Shown here in pieces: positions 6,546 through 14,491 of a stretch of DNA of 64,000 nt. The position numbers and the translations under genes were made by a program. The number at the start of each line of letters is the position of its first letter. The stretch's first letter is position 1. The stretch is taken from NCBI GenBank assembly GCA_001304015.1, contig LJUY01000002.1, positions 1-64,000 of the forward strand, in the 5' to 3' direction. This DNA is from a candidate division Zixibacteria bacterium SM23_81. Lineage in GTDB: Bacteria; SM23-81. The notes under the pieces were generated by a model. It saw only the letters and a list, made by a program, of their open reading frames with translations, was not told the origin of the DNA and ran no database searches.

Positions 6546-9293
6546 TCAAAAGCCCCCAGGGTAGGTGCCCACCCGTATGTTCCAGGCCGGTCGCCATGAT
6601 GCGACCTCGTCCCGCAGATTCTCACAAACAGCCAGCAGATCTATTCTCACTGCCAGGGGGCTGTTGCCCAGAAACCTTAGGCCCAGACCCAGCTCCGGGA
6701 CGATCTTCACGCGACTGCCCTGAGAGCCCAAAAGGCCGCATCTGCCCACCAGGGCCACGGCCAGATATGACCACACTGGCCTGCTCAACTCCTGACCGAC
6801 GGACAGGCAATTGCCGCCAGCGTATCGGCCTTCCCTGAACCCATACAGGTGTGCATCCCGCCTGAGATCGAATTTTGCTTCATGATCAGCAAAGCCGTTC
6901 AGCAGGAGGCCTCCAAAGAGGCGCAGAGAATATCTGAAGCTCCGGAAAAGGAGATGGTGGCGCCAGACCTCAATGGAGAAACGGTGGTAGCAGGAGGTTC
7001 CCCTGGGAAGGTAGAAGCCTCCCTCCCAAGTGATCCAATAGAGATCTCCAAAGGTGGGAAAAAAAACGGTCCTTCGTCGGTTTAATATGTACTCCACACA
7101 GAGGCTGAATCTGCTTTCGCCCCCCGGCTGGTGACCATATCGTCCCCGTAATTTTAAGATCCGATAGGGCGTCCTGCAGAGAAAGGGGCTCCATATCCAG
7201 CGAACGGTCCCCTGGAGACCTCTCGATTGGGCCTCCGCGAAATACCTCACGCCCATCATGGCCCTTTTTCCCAGAAACCTGGCTCTCATAGAAGCTCCAA
7301 TCTGCCCACACCATCTCTTTTTCTGACATCGATAACGAAATTCACTCCCCAACTCATGCTCCGGCTGGAATATGAAGGGCGTCGACATCATCATCATACC
7401 TCTTGTGATCAAGCCTATGCCAACTTGTTTTTCTCCTGAAGATCCAAAGCGAACGCTGGGATAAATTTGCCCCTGAAAAACTTCAGGATTAACATTAGAT
7501 GATGGCCATAACGAAACAATTATTCTTCTTTTATATGGACAGAAGTTGTTGGCCGGTTGCGTGTCAAGAATTTCCTGATCCGAGGCCAATCGAGCCGACT
7601 GGACAGGGCGAGTTGAGGAGAGAAGGAGCTCCCATTTCCTGGCTCTGCCGTCCCACCGCTTTCTGACTCGAGTGCCATCATGCAGACTCACTGTTACCGT
7701 CACGGGCATGATGATCTTTCCTCTCCTATCCATCCTGAGACGAGTGACATATCCTTGGCTCACACGTCGGCATCGAAAATCCGCGATGGCGTAGTCGCAT
7801 CTGAAAGTGGTCGCAAACCACTGTTGAAAAAACCAGTCCATGTCCCTTCCGGCCACTTCACGGGTTACATCCATGACATGAGAGGTGGTCACCACCGTGT
7901 GCTCGGGCAAACCTAACAATCTCCTGCAGAGCAGCAGAAAGCCGTCGTTCCCCAAAAGATTCGCCAACATCTGCAGCACCAGGGGAGCCTTGGCATAAAC
8001 CGCTCCCTGGTGGCTCAAGGATTCACGAAACTGGCCGGCCATCAGGGTCATCTTGTCCTCCATCCCGAACCGGGCCAGGTTCAAATAGAGCCCACGACTG
8101 AGCCAGGAGAGAGATATACGAGGAAGCGCTCCCCCAAGCAACTTCCTCTTGATCAGCCAACCACTCGTCCCGTGATGAGCGCGCATGTAGGCGAATTCCC
8201 AGAATTTCGCAAAACCCTCGCAAAACCAGGGTTCACGAGCATCCACCCGTTCGCCCCACCACTGATGTGCCGCTTCGTGGGCGATGGTCGCCTCAAAAAG
8301 ATCGCCTAGGACATCGAGATCGTACAACAGGCCGCTGAGCAAACACAATCCCGGCAGAGAAAGCCCAGCCAGGGGAAGATGCGTTTCCACCACAGCATAC
8401 CGACGGCGGGGATACCATCCCAGACGCGCTCCCAGGAAAAGCAGGGCTCGACCGGCATACATGCCCGCCAAGGGCCCCTCTTTCCGGTGCCGGGGCAGGT
8501 AATATGAGCTCACCGCCACTCCATGGGCCCAGGTGGTAGAGATCAGGAAATCCCTGCTGCCCACCCAACCGAAGCGGCGAACGTGAACAGCAGACCAGGT
8601 CTGAACACTCAGGTCTCTCCTCTCTCGTCTGGCACCCTCCAGAAATCCTGTGGCGGCCACCACCATGCCCGCTGGCAATCTCAGGCGCACCCGGTAGTCG
8701 GCGAAGTTGGCCAGGGATTCTTCAAGAGCAACCCTTTCCTGGTACAACCAGCCATCCTCCGTGAGAAAAGCCATCTGGGGATGCCACGTGGCCATGGTGT
8801 AGATCCCTTTCCAGTAACCAAAATGGGCGTTGAGGCGTGGGATTTTCACCCAGAACTCCATCTCTACCTTGGCTTGCCCTCCCGGTGGAATGATTTCAGG
8901 GAGGGAAATTACCATCCAGGTCCCTTGCACGACGTATTCGGCCATTTGGCCGTCCACCAGCACGGACCCAATCTCGATATATCCGCCATCATCCCCTCGG
9001 GGGAAGGCTCGCAGGGGATCCTCAAAGGCGTCCAGTCCCTGTGACCAACGGCCCAGTTCAGTGATTTCAGCGGCTCTGGAGGAGTTGGGGAATAGGTGAA
9101 AGTACAGCTCGTCCAGCGATCTCTGGGACCAGTTAGAGATCTCGACCAGCTGGTTGGCGCTCAAGCACCGATTCCCCTCATCTAAAGCGGCGTCGAGGTG
9201 ATAGCGGAGGCTTTCGCCTTTGGCGGAGGCACACAAAAGCGGGATAATCCCCAGCAAAAAGCTCAGGAAGCCTCGGTGGCGCCAAAGACGCAT
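6546..9293 (-). CDS. M1-type zinc metalloprotease with barrel-like C-terminus
   Basis: Predicted exported zinc protease of 915 residues. A signal peptide lies at residues 1-25 (MRLWRHRGFLSFLLGI...CASAKG). The catalytic motif HEAAH is at 339-343, with a second zinc-ligand Glu in CEGFA at about 359, spaced somewhat closer than in classical M1 aminopeptidases. The GxMEN exopeptidase motif is replaced by AGLSLPG, so endopeptidase or altered activity is possible. The last 300 residues have short alternating hydrophobic strands, many aromatics and a terminal Phe (GTYPGGF), suggesting an outer-membrane beta barrel. It begins four bases after the upstream membrane-protein gene and ends one base before yraN. 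In context it could process or export a modified peptide; that is inference. Confidence 0.8.
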   Translation of the reverse strand: MRLWRHRGFLSFLLGIIPLLCASAKGESLRYHLDAALDEGNRCLSANQLVEISNWSQRSLDELYFHLFPNSSRAAEITELGRWSQGLDAFEDPLRAFPRGDDGGYIEIGSVLVDGQMAEYVVQGTWMVISLPEIIPPGGQAKVEMEFWVKIPRLNAHFGYWKGIYTMATWHPQMAFLTEDGWLYQERVALEESLANFADYRVRLRLPAGMVVAATGFLEGARRERRDLSVQTWSAVHVRRFGWVGSRDFLISTTWAHGVAVSSYYLPRHRKEGPLAGMYAGRALLFLGARLGWYPRRRYAVVETHLPLAGLSLPGLCLLSGLLYDLDVLGDLFEATIAHEAAHQWWGERVDAREPWFCEGFAKFWEFAYMRAHHGTSGWLIKRKLLGGALPRISLSWLSRGLYLNLARFGMEDKMTLMAGQFRESLSHQGAVYAKAPLVLQMLANLLGNDGFLLLCRRLLGLPEHTVVTTSHVMDVTREVAGRDMDWFFQQWFATTFRCDYAIADFRCRRVSQGYVTRLRMDRRGKIIMPVTVTVSLHDGTRVRKRWDGRARKWELLLSSTRPVQSARLASDQEILDTQPANNFCPYKRRIIVSLWPSSNVNPEVFQGQIYPSVRFGSSGEKQVGIGLITRGMMMMSTPFIFQPEHELGSEFRYRCQKKRWCGQIGASMRARFLGKRAMMGVRYFAEAQSRGLQGTVRWIWSPFLCRTPYRILKLRGRYGHQPGGESRFSLCVEYILNRRRTVFFPTFGDLYWITWEGGFYLPRGTSCYHRFSIEVWRHHLLFRSFRYSLRLFGGLLLNGFADHEAKFDLRRDAHLYGFREGRYAGGNCLSVGQELSRPVWSYLAVALVGRCGLLGSQGSRVKIVPELGLGLRFLGNSPLAVRIDLLAVCENLRDEVASWRPAWNIRVGTYPGGF

Positions 9294-9297
9294 GGTG

Positions 9298-10014
9298 TCA
9301 GCTCTCTTCTTTTTCGATAATAGACAGAGAAGAAGACCATATCAACCTCAGGCTCTCAAAACAGGCGCCCAGCGTTCGCATCACGGAATAACGCCCCTCC
9401 CTTTTGGCCCTGATGATATTGGCCAAATCCGTGGGAAGAACCACGCTGTAAGGCCACAGAGAGCTGAGCAGATAGAGGATCAGCGGCAGAAACCGATGCT
9501 GAAGCAAATTTCCCATATAAGACCCAGAATCCAGAAAGACAAGAGACCAGAGGGCTAAGGCCAGCAGAAGGCAGAAAATTGGGCCTGGAGCCGAAATATG
9601 TATTCTGTCCAATGGCGTAAGAAAACCCCTGTAGCGCACGGCACAGCCATAACAGATCAGCTTCCTACCCCCGGCCGTCATCCGAAACGCCGCCACAAGG
9701 TCGATGGCCTTCTGGGGTAGCCCTTTTTGAATACAAACCCAAAGATGGAGGAACTCCTCGAAGGCCATTAGCGTGGGCAGCAGGAGCAGTTGCAGCGAGA
9801 CCCCAAAAAAGAGTGTCAAAGAGCCCCGGGTAAAGCTGGCCACCAAAAGGATTCCGGCGACGACCATGAGCAGTGCTATGTTGACAATGGCTCCAAAAAA
9901 AGAGCCATACAGCCGGATGCTCAAAGACACAAAGGCCTTCATGGGATAACGACGAATTTTCATGGGTAAACAACAGACTATCAGCTGCACTTTTCTGTCA
10001 GCTCTTGGCACCAC
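9298..10014 (-). CDS. Multi-pass membrane protein, degenerate M50-peptidase-like
   Basis: About 238 residues with four to five membrane segments (near 38-60, 66-84, 143-161 and 176-195). The layout recalls site-2/M50 proteases, but the zinc motif is degraded: FEEFLH at 85-90 lacks the first His. A HISAPGPIF segment (139-147) resembles the GP motif, and LPTDLANI (193-200) resembles the third-ligand region. It may therefore be an inactive relative, or a peptide transporter or processing partner. GTG starts at 10014 or 10011 follow AAAGGGAG; later ATGs (the two MK starts) have no ribosome site. It lies between the radical SAM gene and the exported protease in one transcription unit. Confidence 0.65.
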   Translation of the reverse strand: MVPRADRKVQLIVCCLPMKIRRYPMKAFVSLSIRLYGSFFGAIVNIALLMVVAGILLVASFTRGSLTLFFGVSLQLLLLPTLMAFEEFLHLWVCIQKGLPQKAIDLVAAFRMTAGGRKLICYGCAVRYRGFLTPLDRIHISAPGPIFCLLLALALWSLVFLDSGSYMGNLLQHRFLPLILYLLSSLWPYSVVLPTDLANIIRAKREGRYSVMRTLGACFESLRLIWSSSLSIIEKEES

Positions 10015-10055
10015 GCGCTCCCTTTACCAAGCCTGTGCTTTTTTTCAAAGTCATA

Positions 10056-10247
10056 TCAGCTTGACCTATAGGTGATTTTAGAGTCACCTCTCAGATAAGT
10101 CAACGGCAAGCATGTGCGGTATGATTCTAAGGGATCCTCCTCCTTTTCCCAGACTTCCTGGGATGCATCTGGCTTAACTGGTTTATCTCCGGAGCTTCGG
10201 GATCCCATTGATCCATATGAAACCCTGGGATAGGTAAGAAATGCCAC
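10056..10247 (-). CDS. Uncertain 63-residue ORF in the peptide cassette
   Basis: An open frame with a GTG start, 12 bases after the radical SAM stop and 42 bases before the membrane-protein start. The product has no recognised domain; it is hydrophilic, with an acidic middle (WEKEEDPLESY near 34-44) and one Cys. Third codon positions are less G/C-rich than in the neighbours and the ribosome site is weak, so it may be non-coding. If real, it is the second small peptide of the cassette and a possible substrate. A palindrome, AGGTGA-N8-TCACCT, lies inside its 3' end at 10070-10089. Confidence 0.3.
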   Translation of the reverse strand: MAFLTYPRVSYGSMGSRSSGDKPVKPDASQEVWEKEEDPLESYRTCLPLTYLRGDSKITYRSS

Positions 10248-10258
10248 CTACGTTGAGC

Positions 10259-11632
10259 TCAGTACAGGTATTTACGAAAATCGTAGCCTTCGACCGTGCA
10301 TGGGTCCACAGGTGGCGGAAAGAGGTTCACCATACCGGGCTTGGTTGACCTGCGTAACCGATCTATGGACTCAAAATGCAGATTTCTGATTTGCTCGCGG
10401 CTGAGGTGCTTCGTCTGCATCACTGGAGTATAAAGATTGTAACGCCCATAGTCCCTTTCCTGAATGGCCAGCCCCAGCCGGTGAGCATCTCGAAACATAG
10501 AGGTTCCAGGAAAGGGTGTGGCGATGGAAATTCCCACCTGGGCATAGTATTCCCTCTGGAGTTCCTCTGCAAACTGGATGGTTTCCGTGATCGTTTCCAC
10601 AGTATCTTGCGGCAATCCGATCATAAAAGTGCCCACAGGACTGATTCCGGCTTTGGCCGCTCCCGCCACGGCAGCCACCACCTGGTCCAAGGTGGTCCCC
10701 TTTCCCAACCCCCTGAGGACTCTCTGGCAGCCGGACTCAATCCCAAACTGCACCCCGGCACATCCCGCTCGAGCCATTTTTTGGAAGAAGCCCGGATCCT
10801 CGATATCCACTCGTGATTCGCAGAGCCAGGGTAGATCGATCTCTGCTCGCTCCATCAGGTAAAGGATGCGGTCCAGCCTGTCCAAGTCGGCCGTTAAGGA
10901 GTCGTCGACGAACAACAGGAACTCCATGCCCATCTGGCGCAAGATGCGAAGCTCCCATAGGACTTTCTCCGGGCTTCGCTTGCGATACCGGCCGCCAGAC
11001 ATGGCCCCCGCCGAACAGAAAATGCACCGTCCGGGACAGCCGCGGCCGGTGATTACAGCTCCGGCGTTACGGTATTTATCGAGAAAGAGGAGGTTCCGCG
11101 CCGGAAGTGGAATATGGTCGAGCTTCTCCATCATGGGCCGGGGAGGAGATCTGTGTAAATGGTTTCCCTTTCTCCAACAGATCCCCTCAATGGCCTCCAA
11201 GTGGCCCTCTCCTCGAATATAAAAGTTGGCCAGCTCCAAGAGCGTGTGCTCTCCCTCGCGCAGGACGACCACATCAAAACAATCATTTTCCAAAACCTCA
11301 TCGGCCATGAAGGTGACATGAGGTCCACCCACGACCACTGGGATGCGTTGACAGAATTCCTTAACCATAGTCGCGATGCGAAAGGCATTAGGGTAGGACT
11401 CTGTCAGGGTCGAGATGCCCACCATCCTGGGCCGTTTTATGACCAAAAACCGCCGTAGATACCTGGGAGTAAAGCACCTCAAACCGAGATCCACCAACTG
11501 CACGCGATAGCCATTTTCTCGTAAAACGGCCGCCATATAAGCCAGGCCCAATGGGGGAGTGCAGGAGAACTCGGAGGCAGCGGCAGCCAAAGGGCTTGGG
11601 GTGGGCGATGCGATCAAGGCCAAATGGATCAT
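10259..11632 (-). CDS. B12-binding radical SAM enzyme
   Basis: Predicted 457-residue class B radical SAM enzyme: an N-terminal cobalamin-binding domain (PPLGLAYMAAVLRENGY; VVVGGPHVTFM near residues 100-110) followed by a radical SAM barrel with cluster motif CPGRCIFC (Cys199, 203 and 206). Class B members often methylate unactivated carbons or rearrange substrates. No SPASM cysteine set is visible at the C-terminus. The ATG at 11632 overlaps the PqqD-like stop as ATGA, giving tight translational coupling; the longer frame is read-through of the PqqD end. With a PqqD partner and a small peptide upstream, a peptide substrate is the best guess. Lipid or cofactor modification is an alternative. 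Confidence 0.9.
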   Translation of the reverse strand: MIHLALIASPTPSPLAAAASEFSCTPPLGLAYMAAVLRENGYRVQLVDLGLRCFTPRYLRRFLVIKRPRMVGISTLTESYPNAFRIATMVKEFCQRIPVVVGGPHVTFMADEVLENDCFDVVVLREGEHTLLELANFYIRGEGHLEAIEGICWRKGNHLHRSPPRPMMEKLDHIPLPARNLLFLDKYRNAGAVITGRGCPGRCIFCSAGAMSGGRYRKRSPEKVLWELRILRQMGMEFLLFVDDSLTADLDRLDRILYLMERAEIDLPWLCESRVDIEDPGFFQKMARAGCAGVQFGIESGCQRVLRGLGKGTTLDQVVAAVAGAAKAGISPVGTFMIGLPQDTVETITETIQFAEELQREYYAQVGISIATPFPGTSMFRDAHRLGLAIQERDYGRYNLYTPVMQTKHLSREQIRNLHFESIDRLRRSTKPGMVNLFPPPVDPCTVEGYDFRKYLY

Positions 11633-11955
11633 GGCACCAGCTCCTCGAAGATAACCCCATAGGGCTGTAAAGGAGACCAATGGCGTAGAATCAGACCTTC
11701 TGTTTCGGCAACGCTTAAAAACTTTTCCAGATCCTCTTGGAGGCGCTCCCGGGGCACATGGGGAAAACGATCCCTGAGAGCGAAAAGAATCTCCTCTGTG
11801 CTATGGCCACCGTCCAATAGCCTCCAAATAAGGGAGGCCGTTTGGTTCAATCGGATCAATCCATGAAAGGTGTACACCAGGATTCCAGGACCTTCCTCTC
11901 CAACCTCAGACTTCCAATAAACAACCCGGGGGTATGGCGCTGAGCGCTCCTTCAT
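11629..11955 (-). CDS. PqqD-like peptide-binding protein (RRE)
   Basis: A 108-residue protein with the PqqD/RiPP-recognition fold: a beta-rich N-terminus (PRVVYWKSEVGEEGPGIL), then RLNQTASLIWRLLDGG near residues 46-61, and helices through LQEDLEKFLSVAETEGLI. Such proteins hold the leader of a precursor peptide and present it to a radical SAM enzyme. The ATG at 11955 is chosen because AAAGAGGAGGTTA lies just upstream; the longer frame would run through a stable hairpin (11980-12019). It overlaps the radical SAM start by four bases. A C-terminal extension of about 20 residues (HWSPLQPYGVIFEELVP) follows the usual domain. Confidence 0.88.
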   Translation of the reverse strand: MKERSAPYPRVVYWKSEVGEEGPGILVYTFHGLIRLNQTASLIWRLLDGGHSTEEILFALRDRFPHVPRERLQEDLEKFLSVAETEGLILRHWSPLQPYGVIFEELVP

Positions 11956-11979
11956 GTTATCCGGTAACCTCCTCTTTGG

Positions 11980-12019
11980 AATTCTGGCAGCGAGCCAAAT
12001 GCGGCTCGCCACCAGAATT
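11980..12019 (-). promoter_or_regulatory. Stable stem-loop between peptide gene and pqqD-like gene
   Basis: On the transcribed strand a 17-base arm AATTCTGGTGGCGAGCC pairs with GGCTCGCTGCCAGAATT around a six-base loop; two of the 17 pairs are G-U wobbles. No T run follows, so it is not an intrinsic terminator. Hairpins directly after small-peptide genes commonly stabilise or partly terminate the mRNA so that the peptide is made in excess over its enzymes. That role is inferred here from position. Confidence 0.75.
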
Positions 12020-12066
12020 TGATCTCCATGATCTTCCGCGGATCCCAGCCCAGAAGGAGGCAATCC

Positions 12067-12204
12067 TCATGGTTGGGTCAGGGTGGTCCCGATGGTAATC
12101 AGAACGCAGGCCACCAAGGTCATCCACGGTATCTTCGGGGCAAAAAACGTTTCCTGCCCCTCAAGCTCCTCCACCACTTCGAGGCTCGGGGAAGAGTAGA
12201 TCAT
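12067..12204 (-). CDS. 45-residue peptide, candidate RiPP precursor
   Basis: A small gene with a strong ribosome site: AAAGGGGGTGATAGCG directly before the ATG. It overlaps the last 44 bases of the glycosyltransferase in another frame. The product has an acidic N-terminal half (MIYSSPSLEVVEELEG, 1-16), a hinge (FFAPKIP, 20-26), then a hydrophobic, Thr-rich tail with one Cys33 (TLVACVLITIGTTLTQP, 29-45). A charged leader-like part before a different tail, immediately upstream of a PqqD-like protein and a radical SAM enzyme, is the usual arrangement of a modified-peptide precursor. I recognise no known family. The tail could instead be a single membrane span of a small anchored protein. Confidence 0.72.
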   Translation of the reverse strand: MIYSSPSLEVVEELEGQETFFAPKIPWMTLVACVLITIGTTLTQP

Positions 12205-13411
12205 CGCTATCACCCCCTTTCCTTTTCAATCTCATAGGATGGCCACATGCCTCCCGGTAAATTCTTAAAAGTAGCGGCCCGACCTCTGGCCAACTTCGCG
12301 CCTTCTGGCGAGCTTCTGTCGCTATCTGGCGATGAAGCTCATGGTCATAAAGAACCATCTCCATGGCCTTCAAAAGGCTTTTGCGGTCGCCAAAGGAGAA
12401 CTTCAAGCCGTTGACTCCATCCTTGATCAGCTCGGCCAGGGCGCCGCAATTTGCCGCCACAACAGGGAGGCCATTCTGCATGGCCGCCAAGACCAGATTT
12501 CCAACAAAATGCGCTCTTCCAGGCATCACCATCAGGCTGGCTTGACGATACAGTTCCTCCTGGTCCCTCCGTTGGCTAATTTGGTCCACAAACAGAATGC
12601 GATCGGCCAGGTGAAGTTTTCGAATCATCTTGCGAGCATGAAAGCCGTAGAAGGAGTTGGGGGATGTGACCATGATGATTTGCAGGTGCTGAGCCTTACC
12701 AGCCGCGAGCTGAGAACAGGCCTGTAGTACATCAGCCACTCCGCTTCGTGGGCCCGGGGAATCTACGAAGAGGATCTTCTTCGCCCTCCCCTGGAACCTG
12801 GTTTCTCCTTCTTCATGAGGGGTGATGCGCTCAGGAAAAGGGGGCACGACGGCTAAGTCTTCTTCCCGCACCAGAAAGAGATCCTGTATTTTCTTTTGCA
12901 TGTATTGATCTGGACAGACCAGGCGATGGCAATGACGAATGATCCATCGCTCTATATAACGAGGATAAGCCAGTGTGGGATCGGCCATCCAGGGCTCACG
13001 TTCCCAAATGGCATCTTCCAAGGTACAGACCAGCGGTAAGCCCATCATCTGACAGAAAAGACCGCTGGCCAAAGCCGACTCCCAGCCGACGCTGTGAACC
13101 AAATCGGCCTTTATGCCTCTTCGCCGAAGGGAGATCATCGTCGCCAGCAAGCTGAGATTGCACTGCAGCAGGGCCTCATGACGCATTTCGTGCAACCTGC
13201 TCATCGGTATCACGCGCAGCAGTGGGGCCTGCAGACGTACAAAATTCCGGCCAAAACGCTGAGGCACCTGTTCATCGAACCCTCCAGTCAGAATCGTCAC
13301 CCGCACTCCCTGACGGGTTAGGCTGGCAGACATATCGGCCAGCTGAAGAAGGGCGCTATGCCCTGGTTGAGTAGAGGCGATCCCCTGGAGATATGTTAGA
13401 AGCACATGCAT
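12161..13411 (-). CDS. GT4-family glycosyltransferase heading the peptide cassette
   Basis: A predicted 416-residue GT-B glycosyltransferase. The N-terminal lobe has MHVLLTYLQGIASTQPGHSA, where PGH replaces the usual GG motif. The C-terminal lobe has ILFVDSPGPRSGVADVL and ASLMVMPGRAHFVGNLVLAA, with AELIKDGVNGLKF near residue 350; the EX7E motif is atypical. The ATG at 13411 has CAGGAGACG upstream, and the 40 extra residues in the longer frame look non-coding. It is the first gene after the terminator at 13485-13520, and its 3' end overlaps the small peptide gene, which couples the two. It may glycosylate the peptide product, or be an unrelated cell-surface enzyme sharing the operon. Confidence 0.82.
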   Translation of the reverse strand: MHVLLTYLQGIASTQPGHSALLQLADMSASLTRQGVRVTILTGGFDEQVPQRFGRNFVRLQAPLLRVIPMSRLHEMRHEALLQCNLSLLATMISLRRRGIKADLVHSVGWESALASGLFCQMMGLPLVCTLEDAIWEREPWMADPTLAYPRYIERWIIRHCHRLVCPDQYMQKKIQDLFLVREEDLAVVPPFPERITPHEEGETRFQGRAKKILFVDSPGPRSGVADVLQACSQLAAGKAQHLQIIMVTSPNSFYGFHARKMIRKLHLADRILFVDQISQRRDQEELYRQASLMVMPGRAHFVGNLVLAAMQNGLPVVAANCGALAELIKDGVNGLKFSFGDRKSLLKAMEMVLYDHELHRQIATEARQKARSWPEVGPLLLRIYREACGHPMRLKRKGGDSDDLLFPEPRSGGGA

Positions 13412-13484
13412 GCGGTCGTCTCCTGGCCATCGCTGCCTTCCCTCAAAGCGACATTCTACCAAGTCCTGTGCCAAAAACAGGCAT

Positions 13485-13520
13485 AAAAAAATCCCCAACT
13501 CACTTTGCTCTAAGTTGGGG
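13485..13520 (-). terminator. Intrinsic terminator between rnhB and the peptide cassette
   Basis: On the minus strand CCCCAACT pairs with AGTTGGGG across 12 bases and is followed by ATTTTTTT. It would end the ribosomal/rnhB transcript, so the downstream cassette needs its own promoter or read-through. No clear -35/-10 pair is visible in 13412-13484. Confidence 0.85.
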
Positions 13521-13696
13521 TTAGCGAACAACTCCCGGTCTAGGAGATGCGTCTTATGATCCTTCTACGCAGGAGCCAATCTAAAAACGTGGCTCCTATT
13601 CTTCCCACCGCCCTCCCCGTTCTCTACAATTTTTTACCGTACAGCCAGATCTGTTTCGACCAATATACCCAATAAGGTGATACCTTTCGTCACACC
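13521..13696. other. Spacer downstream of rnhB
   Basis: Short non-coding stretch between the rnhB stop and the terminator hairpin. It contains GGAGCCAATC and GTGGCTCC as a loose inverted pair near 13570-13600. No gene is seen. Confidence 0.5.
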
Positions 13697-14491
13697 TTAA
13701 CCCGTTCTCTCCAATACACCCCGAAAGCTTCTTCGGTGAACGAGACAGGGGCCATAGCGCCGCAGGGCTGCCAGGTGCTCCCGGGTGCCGTAACCCTTAT
13801 GGCGAGCAAAACCGTACTGCGGATGCTGGTTATCCAGGTCCCGCATGATCTGATCCCGGGTTACCTTGGCCACCACAGAGGCCGCGGCCACCGATAGAGA
13901 GCGGGCATCCCCATCCACCAAGGGAGTCTGCGAGACAGAAACCCCTGGTATGGGCAGAGGTCCGTCGACTAACAGGTGATCTGGCCTCAGGGACATGGAA
14001 GCCAAAGCTCGACGCATGGATTCCCATGTGGCCTGAAGAATGCCCACCGTGTCGATGCGTTCGGCCGATACGATCCCCAACCCAAAGGCCAGAGCTTCGT
14101 CCAAAATCCTCTGCGCATGAGCCTCCCTCGCCCCCGGTGTGAGCCGTTTTGAGTCGTCCACCCCAAGCCAATGGCACGGCCAGGGAGCGACCACGGCGGC
14201 CGAGACGACCGGTCCAGCCAGGGGACCCCTGCCGGCCTCATCGAGACCGGCTATGGCCCTAAACCCCTGTCGGCGCAGATTTTTCTCGGGAGCGATAAGA
14301 TCTCGCAGACGCACCTTTGCTCTGAGACGCTGGTCCTTCGTTTTTTGAAGGGATCGCCACAGCTTCAGGGCTCCCCGACGCGAATCCCCATGGAGCTGAT
14401 CTCGCATCTGTTGGTCAAAACCCTCACCACTGCGGATGAGATCCCGAATCTGTGCAAGGCTCAACTGGGCGATCTGGATTGATCCCGGCAT
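13697..14491 (-). CDS. rnhB: Ribonuclease HII
   Basis: Removes the RNA strand of RNA-DNA hybrids and misincorporated ribonucleotides. 264 residues. The catalytic core begins GLDEAGRGPLAGP (Asp84, Glu85), followed by VDDSKRLT near 111-118 and a DGDARSLSVAAASVVAKVTRD region near 190 holding further acidic residues. An N-terminal helical extension of about 75 residues precedes the core, as in Bacillus-type RNase HII. It follows rplS, as in many bacteria, but a 315-base repeat island separates the two genes, and the usual next gene, yraN, has been displaced about 7 kb downstream. Confidence 0.95.
   Translation of the reverse strand: MPGSIQIAQLSLAQIRDLIRSGEGFDQQMRDQLHGDSRRGALKLWRSLQKTKDQRLRAKVRLRDLIAPEKNLRRQGFRAIAGLDEAGRGPLAGPVVSAAVVAPWPCHWLGVDDSKRLTPGAREAHAQRILDEALAFGLGIVSAERIDTVGILQATWESMRRALASMSLRPDHLLVDGPLPIPGVSVSQTPLVDGDARSLSVAAASVVAKVTRDQIMRDLDNQHPQYGFARHKGYGTREHLAALRRYGPCLVHRRSFRGVLERTG

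Noticed and set aside
10070-10089. Operator palindrome AGGTGA-N8-TCACCT
   Set aside because: It lies deep inside the operon, far from any promoter; it is more likely chance or part of an RNA hairpin.
10259-10816. Plus-strand reading frames inside the radical SAM gene
   Set aside because: They are shadows of the minus-strand gene and show no family features; the same holds for most long opposite-strand frames in the window.
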